From: Ignavibacteria bacterium
Lineage (GTDB): Bacteria > Bacteroidota > Ignavibacteria > Tepidaquicellales > OLB5
Direction: 5' to 3'
Assembly (NCBI GenBank): GCA_014879675.1
Contig: JACSRQ010000055.1
Span: 1 to 58,699, forward strand
DNA length: 58,699 nucleotides
The notes beneath the pieces are model-generated. The model ran no database searches and was not told the origin of the DNA. It saw only the letters and a list, made by a program, of their open reading frames with translations. The position numbers were made by a program, and so were the translations under genes. Position 1 is the stretch's first letter, and each line of letters starts with the position of its first letter. Shown piece after piece: positions 1 through 6,748 of the stretch.

Positions 1-19
1 AAATATGGTACCTTAATTC

Positions 20-108
20 GGAATGCATCTTGAAGCTTGACCGCTTGCTCAAAGTTTGTTCAATCCAAACACATTTCACTCATTACAAAAATAGCGGAGA
101 TGCATTCC
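20..108. repeat. MITE-like repeat, copy 1
   Basis: An 89-base element bounded by perfect 10-base terminal inverted repeats (GGAATGCATC / GATGCATTCC). Two more copies with the same ends and a similar interior lie at 410-498 and 4033-4120. All copies continue into a shared CCTACAGGATG just outside the right end. It has no coding capacity. The class assignment is inferred from the short length, inverted ends and multiple copies. Confidence 0.7.
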
Positions 109-273
109 CTACAGGATGTTGCCAATTATTGCGTCCGTTCATTTCTCCCTGGAAGGGGGAACACAAGGGGGTCACTTTCACAAAATTCTATTTAACGGTT
201 AGCCCAATATTACCATCGCCAGTCAACTGATGTTGGTGTGGTTTGGTCTTGTTAAGGGATGCATCCTTCCTCT

Positions 274-299
274 CATTCCCAAACTCCAGTTTGGGAATG
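274..299. repeat. 26-base perfect palindromic element, copy 1
   Basis: Twelve-base arms (CATTCCCAAACT / AGTTTGGGAATG) separated by two C residues. An identical copy lies at 523-548. It would form a strong hairpin in DNA or RNA. It is followed by another GC-rich inverted stretch near 308-345 (CCCCTCC AAA GGAGGGG). The window from 1 to about 669 holds these repeats and no gene I can support. Confidence 0.8.
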
Positions 300-409
300 C
301 TCATCAAAAGACCTCCCCTAAATCCCCTCCAAAGGAGGGGACTTTTATCGGATGCACTTTTGCGCCTTTGCGTCTTCGCGTGAGCTAAAAAGTGGGTCGT
401 CTTGATATC

Positions 410-498
410 GGAATGCATTGTGAAACTTCACTGATTTCCCAAATCTTGTTTAATCCAAATTCATTTCATTCATTGCAAAAATAGCTTAGATGCATTCC
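410..498. repeat. MITE-like repeat, copy 2
   Basis: Second copy of the 89-base element, with GGAATGCAT and ATGCATTCC ends. Its interior differs from copy 1 by scattered substitutions, so the two are diverged relatives and not an assembly duplicate. Confidence 0.7.
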
Positions 499-522
499 CT
501 ACAGGATGATACCGTCATACCT

Positions 523-548
523 CATTCCCAAACTCCAGTTTGGGAATG
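523..548. repeat. 26-base perfect palindromic element, copy 2
   Basis: Identical to the palindrome at 274-299, with the same flanking CT on the left and GC on the right. It lies 25 bases beyond the second MITE-like repeat. Confidence 0.8.
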
Positions 549-669
549 CAGAAATACAGTTGGATTTCCTTCGGGATGATTTTCTTGTATCCCGCAGCCC
601 ACACAATTTTGTATTATATGTCATTTATTTTTATTAATTTAGCGCAAATAAACTTTTCGGTGAAACGAA

Positions 670-1323
670 ATGGCGAAAATAGTATTTACAATTATAGTAT
701 TAGTGCTGACCCTGCAGGTAAATGCTCAAATCATTACGAGTTGGGGCATAAAAACAGGCTTAACATCCACCGGTTACTCCGAGTGGGATCCCGCAGATTC
801 ATCCCTTAAAAAATTGTTCACAACTAAACCAACCAGAAGGGCGCTCTTTAGCATTGGTATGTTTGCAGAAGGGTTAACCACAAAATATCTCAGCACTGTT
901 TTGGAGATGTCTTACAACCCGAAAAGTGTTTCATTCAGCTACCCAACACGCAATGGCAGCGGAGAGGTTACCGGCGAAGAATATATCGATAACCGGATCG
1001 GCTACCTTTCAGTGATGTTGTGCCAAAAGGCAAGGATCGGGTGGAACAAAACGAACCTCTATGTTTTTGCCGGTCCCAGATTGGATTTGCAGATAAATGA
1101 AAATGTTGATATCGATTTTTCACCTACATATAAAAAATTTGACGCAACGATCTTTGGTCTATCCGCCGGTGGTGGTTTGCAGTTCGTTGGCAGAAAGGTC
1201 ACTGCCTTTTTTGAATTTCAATATGAACCCGATCTTTCATATACCATTAACAATTCATACGGCAAAGTTAAAAAAAATACGTGGCTTGCCAGAATAGGAG
1301 TGAGTTTTAATGCAAAGAAATAA
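670..1323 (+). CDS. Outer-membrane beta-barrel protein (porin-like)
   Basis: A 217-residue protein with a signal peptide (hydrophobic segment, then VNAQ cleavage region near residue 20). The rest consists of alternating short amphipathic strands ending in LARIGVSFNA, as in small Bacteroidota OMP_b-brl-type barrels. The expected location is the outer membrane; substrate or partner is unknown. The 3' end overlaps the next gene by 14 bases, which suggests translational coupling with the lipoprotein downstream. The start is the ATG preceding the signal peptide; no strong Shine-Dalgarno sequence is visible. Confidence 0.7.
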   Translation: MAKIVFTIIVLVLTLQVNAQIITSWGIKTGLTSTGYSEWDPADSSLKKLFTTKPTRRALFSIGMFAEGLTTKYLSTVLEMSYNPKSVSFSYPTRNGSGEVTGEEYIDNRIGYLSVMLCQKARIGWNKTNLYVFAGPRLDLQINENVDIDFSPTYKKFDATIFGLSAGGGLQFVGRKVTAFFEFQYEPDLSYTINNSYGKVKKNTWLARIGVSFNAKK

Positions 1324-1729
1324 GATATTCTACTGGTTTATGCCGCCGGCAGTAATTGCAGCGGCTATAATATTCTCATCATGCTGGTTTCTGGATCCCT
1401 CAAGCGAGATTTACCGCGTTAAAATAGACAGCTTTTTTGTGCCAAACTCGATAGTGAGCGGGAATCCTGTTACAATAAAGCTATGGGGGAAGATTGGTGA
1501 TGATACATGCCACTCGTTTTCGCACTTCCAGTCGGTGCAGGATTCATCCGGGCTGGAGCTTGCCGTGTGGGGCTTCTACAATCCCGCATATCGAAAAGGC
1601 TGCCCCGGGGCAGATGTTCAGCTTGGGGGAAAAGAATACAGTGTTACGCCTTACAAGCGAGGCATTTTTACAGTTACCATAAGACAACCAGACGGATCAT
1701 ATTGGAAAAAATATGTTGAGGTGAATTGA
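1310..1729 (+). CDS. Small exported lipoprotein of unknown function
   Basis: A 139-residue protein with an N-terminal hydrophobic segment and a lipobox-like FSSC near residue 25, so it is probably a lipoprotein. The mature part is short and predicted beta-rich, including a segment VSGNPVTIKLWGKIGDDTCH and two further Cys residues. The start lies inside the end of the upstream barrel gene (14-base overlap), so the two are probably one operon and may act together in the outer membrane. I do not recognise a family. Confidence 0.6.
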   Translation: MQRNKIFYWFMPPAVIAAAIIFSSCWFLDPSSEIYRVKIDSFFVPNSIVSGNPVTIKLWGKIGDDTCHSFSHFQSVQDSSGLELAVWGFYNPAYRKGCPGADVQLGGKEYSVTPYKRGIFTVTIRQPDGSYWKKYVEVN

Positions 1730-1918
1730 CTCTCTCATTACAGTAAAACTGAAATTGCCGACGGTATAAGAAGTTACCAGCAAGAACAGTTGTTTTAATT
1801 TGCGCCAAAATGTTTTACTTTTATGTATTAGAGATTAAGTATGTATAAGAGATAAAGCGAAGCCTACAAAACATTCGCATTTTTTATTATATTAAATATA
1901 ACTTTTATCTCTCACTAC

Positions 1919-3988
1919 ATGAACCTGAAAATTATATCTATATCTCTTCTTATTTTACTTATCTCGATTAGCAGCATAAATTCACAACAATGGCAGCAGC
2001 TAAATGGACCCTATGGGGGCAGCGTTAGGGCGTTTTTGAGTGATGGCCCATTTATCTATGCGGGCTGTTCACCGGGCGGCGTTTACCGCAGCTCTAACAA
2101 CGGAAGTTCATGGCAGCCAGTTAATGATGGAATTGACCGGTCCGAGCTTGATATAAGGTCACTTGTATCAAATAATGGCAAGATCTATGCAGGCAGTATT
2201 GGCGGTTTATATACTTCGACCAATAGCGGGATAAACTGGAATAAAGATTTGTTGTTTCCAAATTCATCAGTAAGTTCGCTGATGTCCTCCGGGGATCATA
2301 TTTTTGCCGGAACCCCAAGTGGAGTTTATATATCTGCTAATAGCGGTGCATCATGGATACTTTCTACAAATGGTTTGACAAATACCGACATAAACTGCAT
2401 TGCACTAAAAGGAACAGATATTTTGGCAGGTACTATTTATGGATTATTCCGGTCAACAAATAACGGGAATTCATGGAACAGAACCGATAACGGGATAACT
2501 CACTTCTGGATAAATGACATTGCGGTTTTAGGAAATGATATCTACGCAGCTACCGCCGGTGGTAGAATTTTCCGTTCTACCAATAATGGCGCAAGCTGGT
2601 TCAGCTCTTCTGAGGGAATTATTTCTCAAAATGTAACTGCTTTGGAAGTATATGGAGATACACTGATATCGGGGGATCATGGCAATAGTATATATTATTC
2701 TTCTAATAACGGAACTGATTGGGAGTTTTCATCAATCAATAATGAGCTAAACCAGGCGCCCATTATTTTAGAAATAAAAAAAATAGGGAATATCTTGTTC
2801 GCCGGACTATTCGGTGATGGTGTGTTGAAATCCACTGACGCAGGAATGATATTTGATACAACTAATGCAGGGCTGAATGCGAATACTGTTTCATCGGTAG
2901 TTTTTTTCCAGGACATGATGTTTGCAGGTACCGATAAACGTATTTTCTCTTCAACCAATCGCGGTTTGATATGGCAATTATCAACAATTGGGATACAGTG
3001 TACTTACATTACTTCATTCGTTGTTGAGGATTCCGATCTTTTTGCAGGTGCAGGAGGTGGCTGCGGGGTTTATCATTCTTCCGACGGCGGAAGTTTATGG
3101 AATACTATAAACAATGGATTGGAAAATACTTATGTAAAAGCGCTGACTTCATACGGGGGCTGTCTTTTCGCCGGTACGGAAGGCGGAATCTTTAAAACCA
3201 CAAACAAAGGCCAGTTATGGATGCCTGCGAATAGTGGAATCGGGGACCTGAACATAACTTGCCTGGATCTGATTGACGGAGTGATTTTTGCTGCAAATCC
3301 ATCCGGAATTTACAGATCGACTAACTTAGGCAGCAATTGGATCTACAGCAGTTCGGGAATTCAGCAAAACGTCTTTATCCGCAAAGTGTTAAAGCACAAT
3401 ACCAGCCTGTTTGCTGCAACGGCAGTAGGAGTATTCATGTCTTCCAATAATGGAACAAGCTGGGTGGCAAGAAATTCAGGTATTCAGATCCCCTCTGCCG
3501 ATGCAATAGCAAGCATAGGTTCAAATCTGGTGGTAGCAGCAATTAATGGTATTTACTTTTCGTCAAATAATGGAACAAACTGGTTTCCGATGAACAACGG
3601 AATAAGTGCTTTATCGCAGGTTTTTGCTGCCACGGATAGTATCTTATTTGCAGGAACGTATGGATCCGGAATGTACAGGTTTGAGAGTAACCTTATTGCG
3701 GTTAGCGGTGAAAGTGAAGTTGTGCCGAAAGAATTCAGATTGTATAATAATTATCCAAACCCGTTCAATCCGGCAACGATAATAAAGTTCGATATACCCA
3801 AAGATGCATTGGTGAAGGTCCGGGTATATGACATTATTGGCAAACAGGTATTCAGTTTGAATGAATTTAAAAAAGCCGGGAGTTATGATCTGCAGTTTAA
3901 TGGCACGGCCCTTGCAAGCGGAATGTATTTTTATTCTGTTGAAGCGAATGGATTTAAAGAAACGAAGAAGATGGTCCTTCTGAAGTAG
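1919..3988 (+). CDS. T9SS-exported protein with Asp-box-like repeats
   Basis: A 689-residue protein. It has a signal peptide at residues 1-22, then more than ten ~40-residue repeats of the form '(Y/F)xSxNxGxSW ... (I/L)xAGT', resembling the BNR/Asp-box repeats that build beta-propellers in sialidase-like folds. Residues ~610-689 form a T9SS type A sorting domain: NNYPNPFNPATIIKFDIP, then VRVYDIIGKQV, and a final GMYFYSVEANGFKETKKMVLLK type strand. Secretion to the cell surface by T9SS follows from known families. No catalytic residues can be assigned, so an enzymatic sialidase role is not supported. A terminator lies at 4151-4176. Confidence 0.85.
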   Translation: MNLKIISISLLILLISISSINSQQWQQLNGPYGGSVRAFLSDGPFIYAGCSPGGVYRSSNNGSSWQPVNDGIDRSELDIRSLVSNNGKIYAGSIGGLYTSTNSGINWNKDLLFPNSSVSSLMSSGDHIFAGTPSGVYISANSGASWILSTNGLTNTDINCIALKGTDILAGTIYGLFRSTNNGNSWNRTDNGITHFWINDIAVLGNDIYAATAGGRIFRSTNNGASWFSSSEGIISQNVTALEVYGDTLISGDHGNSIYYSSNNGTDWEFSSINNELNQAPIILEIKKIGNILFAGLFGDGVLKSTDAGMIFDTTNAGLNANTVSSVVFFQDMMFAGTDKRIFSSTNRGLIWQLSTIGIQCTYITSFVVEDSDLFAGAGGGCGVYHSSDGGSLWNTINNGLENTYVKALTSYGGCLFAGTEGGIFKTTNKGQLWMPANSGIGDLNITCLDLIDGVIFAANPSGIYRSTNLGSNWIYSSSGIQQNVFIRKVLKHNTSLFAATAVGVFMSSNNGTSWVARNSGIQIPSADAIASIGSNLVVAAINGIYFSSNNGTNWFPMNNGISALSQVFAATDSILFAGTYGSGMYRFESNLIAVSGESEVVPKEFRLYNNYPNPFNPATIIKFDIPKDALVKVRVYDIIGKQVFSLNEFKKAGSYDLQFNGTALASGMYFYSVEANGFKETKKMVLLK

Positions 3989-4032
3989 AGAAATAGCGAG
4001 TTGGTGAAATAGGGGCGGTTTGGTCTTATTAA

Positions 4033-4120
4033 GGAATGCTTCTCAAAACTTCACCGTTTGCATAAATTCCGTTCAATTCAAATACATTTCATTCATTACA
4101 AAATAGCGGAGATGTATTCC
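4033..4120. repeat. MITE-like repeat, copy 3
   Basis: Third copy of the 88-89-base element (GGAATGCTTC left end, GATGTATTCC right end), sitting between a T9SS gene and its terminator. The ends carry mismatches relative to copies 1 and 2, consistent with an older insertion. The same GGTTTGGTCTT(G/A)TTAAGG string precedes this copy and also occurs at about 239-256. Confidence 0.65.
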
Positions 4121-4150
4121 CTACAGGATGTTGCCGTCACACCTCGTATC

Positions 4151-4176
4151 AGCCCCGAATTTCGGGGCTTTTTTAT
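4151..4176 (+). terminator. Rho-independent terminator
   Basis: Perfect 9-base stem AGCCCCGAA / TTCGGGGCT with a one-base loop call (in practice a few central pairs open) followed by a run of T. It closes the transcription unit of the T9SS gene ending at 3988. Confidence 0.85.
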
Positions 4177-4189
4177 TTTATATAAACCC

Positions 4190-4197
4190 TATATTTG
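4190..4197 (+). promoter_or_regulatory. Bacteroidota-type -7 box for the symporter gene
   Basis: TATATTTG matches TAnnTTTG and lies 21 bases before the symporter ATG, directly after the preceding terminator. The -33 region is only T-rich, without a clean TTG, so strength cannot be judged. Confidence 0.55.
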
Positions 4198-4218
4198 CAG
4201 ATAAATTATTTTTAACAA

Positions 4219-5679
4219 ATGAACTTCTCATATATTGATCTGGTAATTGTGGTATTATACCTGGGCGGCATTACCGCTTATGGAATCATAAAAGGCGGCA
4301 AGCAGAAATCTGCCCGTGATTATTTTGTGAGCGATAAAGCCATACCCTGGTGGGCTGTATGCTTCGCCATTGTTGCGACAGAAACCAGCGCACTTACTTT
4401 CATTAGCGTTCCCGGTTTAGCTTATGTTGGCAATCTTAACTTCCTGCAAATTGCAATAGGCTACATACTAGGCAGGATCGTTGTCAGTTGGTTTATGCTC
4501 CCGAAATATTACGAAGGCGAGCTGCTGACCGCTTACGCATATCTCGGCAAAAGATTCGGTGCTAAAACAAAAAACACCGCATCAACAGTATTTATGGTTA
4601 CACGTGTGTTCGCTGATGGTGTAAGATTGTATGCAACGGCTATTCCGCTTGCTTTGCTGCTGAAAGGCTGGAATTTATTCCCAACTGCGCCTGATTGGCA
4701 GATATATACATACTCTATAATAATAATCGCGGTAATTACCCTGGCTTATACTTATTTAGGCGGTGTGAGGGCAGTTATATGGACCGATGTTATACAGATG
4801 TTCATTTATATCGGCGGCGGCATACTTGCCGTTTATGTGCTGAGCGAAAAAATGACAATGGGTTTCGGTGAAGCAATTTCACAGCTCGGCGCAAAAGGTA
4901 AACTAAACTTCTTTGACTTCTCGTTGGATTTTACCAAGCCCTATACAATTCTTGCCAGTGTGATTGGCGGCGGATTCCTTTCAATGGCTTCGCATGGTAC
5001 CGATCAGTTAATTGTGCAAAGATTGTTAACCACCGATTCACTCAAATCTTCACAAAAAGCGCTTATAACAAGCGGGTTTATTGTATTCCTTCAGTTTGCG
5101 CTCTTTTTGTTTATAGGTTCACTGCTGTTCATATTTTTTAACGGCGAAGTAATGAAATCTGATGAAGTTTTCCCGAAGTTCATTATTAACTATATGCCGA
5201 GCGGTATATCGGGTATAATAATTGCGGGATTGCTTGCCGCGGCGATGTCAACCCTATCCGGTTCAATTTCCGCGCTGTCATCAACACTGGTTGAAGATAT
5301 TTACAAGCCGTATTTCGGTAAGGGTAAATCAGATGTTCAGCTTCTCAAGGTTTCAAAAGTTGTAGCTCTGATTTGGTGCGGTGTGCTGATACTCTCGGCA
5401 TTCCTCTTTATGAATTCATCGCAGGCAGTAGTTGTACTGGGTTTATCGATCGCATCATTCACATACGGCGGTCTGCTGGGTACATTTTTGCTTGGCGTAT
5501 TTTTCAAACGCATGAGCCAGGTTCCCGCCATAGTTGGATTTTTGTGCGGTATAACCGGAATGATATTTATAATATACTTCACAAAAATTGCATGGACGTG
5601 GTACACTATAATAGGGGTGATAATAACTCTTGTTGTGGCTAATATTGCGGCTTTGTTCACAAAAAAGAAGGCAGTGTAG
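4219..5679 (+). CDS. Sodium:solute symporter (SSS/SLC5 family)
   Basis: A 486-residue polytopic membrane protein with about 13 hydrophobic segments. The N-terminus (DLVIVVLYLGGITAYGI), the SARDYFVSDKAIPWW segment and the TETSALTFISVPGLAY segment are characteristic of the Na+/solute symporter family, and length is typical. Substrate cannot be told from sequence; sugars, amino acids or vitamins are all possible in this family. It is a single-gene unit with its own -7 box upstream and a strong terminator downstream. Confidence 0.9.
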   Translation: MNFSYIDLVIVVLYLGGITAYGIIKGGKQKSARDYFVSDKAIPWWAVCFAIVATETSALTFISVPGLAYVGNLNFLQIAIGYILGRIVVSWFMLPKYYEGELLTAYAYLGKRFGAKTKNTASTVFMVTRVFADGVRLYATAIPLALLLKGWNLFPTAPDWQIYTYSIIIIAVITLAYTYLGGVRAVIWTDVIQMFIYIGGGILAVYVLSEKMTMGFGEAISQLGAKGKLNFFDFSLDFTKPYTILASVIGGGFLSMASHGTDQLIVQRLLTTDSLKSSQKALITSGFIVFLQFALFLFIGSLLFIFFNGEVMKSDEVFPKFIINYMPSGISGIIIAGLLAAAMSTLSGSISALSSTLVEDIYKPYFGKGKSDVQLLKVSKVVALIWCGVLILSAFLFMNSSQAVVVLGLSIASFTYGGLLGTFLLGVFFKRMSQVPAIVGFLCGITGMIFIIYFTKIAWTWYTIIGVIITLVVANIAALFTKKKAV

Positions 5680-5705
5680 AAATACATTTTCAGAAGAATC
5701 TTAAT

Positions 5706-5734
5706 AAAGCAGGCCTCAAAAGCCTGCTTTTTTA
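5706..5734 (+). terminator. Rho-independent terminator after the symporter gene
   Basis: Nine-base perfect stem AAAGCAGGC / GCCTGCTTT with a seven-base loop and a T run. Confidence 0.9.
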
Positions 5735-5804
5735 TTGCTCAAAATCGCCCCCACATGCTTAAACAATTAATCATTATGATGTTACAGAGTACCGAAAAAG
5801 TGCA

Positions 5805-5835
5805 TTGATTTCGCTAAACTAGAGCGATATTTTTG
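5805..5835 (+). promoter_or_regulatory. Promoter of the TrmB-type regulator gene
   Basis: TTG (5805-5807), 20-base spacer, TATTTTTG (5828-5835): a good match to the Bacteroidota -33/-7 consensus. The -7 box overlaps the left arm of the palindrome at 5832-5858. Confidence 0.75.
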
Positions 5836-5858
5836 TCGTACCTTAAATATACGACAAA
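5832..5858 (+). promoter_or_regulatory. Palindromic operator candidate over the TrmB-type gene promoter
   Basis: Inverted repeat TTTGTCGTA / TACGACAAA, nine-base perfect arms with nine bases between them. The left arm overlaps the -7 box; the right arm ends on the A of the ATG. A dimeric repressor bound here would cover the -7 box and transcription start. TrmB-family proteins bind palindromic operators near promoters, so autoregulation is a reasonable inference. Whether this regulator is the one that binds is not shown. Confidence 0.7.
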
Positions 5859-6727
5859 TGAAGTCAAATGAGATAATCGAGAGATTCAAAGAGATTGGTT
5901 TCAAGGAATACGAAGCCAAGATATTCCTGGTGCTGCTGAAGGGCCTTCCCCTGAGCGCATCTGAAATTGCAAAAGAAGCAGGCCTTATAAGGACTTCGAT
6001 ATATGACTCCCTTAAAACTTTTGTGGAAAAAGGTTACTGCAACGAGATCGAAACAGCCTCAATACTTAAGTACCGGATAATTGATCCGCAGGTAATTGTA
6101 GATAAAGTTGAAAAAGAGTTCAACGAGCTCAATACAAAAAAAATATCATCCCTTAAGAACACATTCCAGGATGCAGCAGAGCTTACCGGCTATGGGAAGA
6201 ACGAAGACCCTGCCAAAGAAGATAACATTGAGCTTATCCGCGGATTCAACAAGCACAGGGTGGTAAAATACACCGAGCTTGTAAAAAACGCGAAGAAACA
6301 GATCCTCGGAATGAACAGGCTTCGCGGAATAGTTACAGATGAGCTGCAAAGCTCCGCAAGCGAACTGATAAAAAACGGCGGCGCGGTGAAATACATTTAT
6401 AAGATCAGTCTTGATTTCAAGATCAAAAAAGACGGGAAGCTTCTGCCTGCAAAAAAAGAAGACCTGGTAAGGATCTGCAGGGAGTTTGAATCACTTGGTG
6501 AAGAAGTGAGATTAACGGATAAAAACATTCCAAACGCCGCCATTTTTGATGAAGAAACGGTTTACATAAACGTTACCAGCACAAACCCCAATGCTAAGAA
6601 TAAACAATCCGATATCATAATCAAAAGATCAGACTTTGTAGAAAATATGCGGGAGATATTCAGCTACTACTGGAACAATTCAATTTCAATAGACGAATAC
6701 GAATCACAAAACAGGAAAGAAGATTAA
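5858..6727 (+). CDS. TrmB-family transcriptional regulator
   Basis: A 289-residue DNA-binding protein. Residues ~1-70 form a winged helix-turn-helix of the TrmB type (EIIERFKEIGFKEYEAKIFL, then SASEIAKEAGLIRTSIYDSL as the recognition region). A short coiled-coil-like stretch follows near residues 80-100. The C-terminal part (~110-280) is the kind of effector-binding region found in TrmB-like proteins; the ligand is unknown. The 885-residue T9SS cargo gene begins only 21 bases downstream with no terminator between, so regulator and cargo are probably cotranscribed. The palindrome at 5832-5858 suggests autoregulation. Confidence 0.85.
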   Translation: MKSNEIIERFKEIGFKEYEAKIFLVLLKGLPLSASEIAKEAGLIRTSIYDSLKTFVEKGYCNEIETASILKYRIIDPQVIVDKVEKEFNELNTKKISSLKNTFQDAAELTGYGKNEDPAKEDNIELIRGFNKHRVVKYTELVKNAKKQILGMNRLRGIVTDELQSSASELIKNGGAVKYIYKISLDFKIKKDGKLLPAKKEDLVRICREFESLGEEVRLTDKNIPNAAIFDEETVYINVTSTNPNAKNKQSDIIIKRSDFVENMREIFSYYWNNSISIDEYESQNRKED

Positions 6728-6748
6728 CCTTAACTATCAATCAATAAT

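Noticed and set aside
1919-3988. Sialidase enzyme
   Set aside because: Only Asp-box-like repeats are present; catalytic Arg/Tyr/Glu residues of sialidases cannot be seen.
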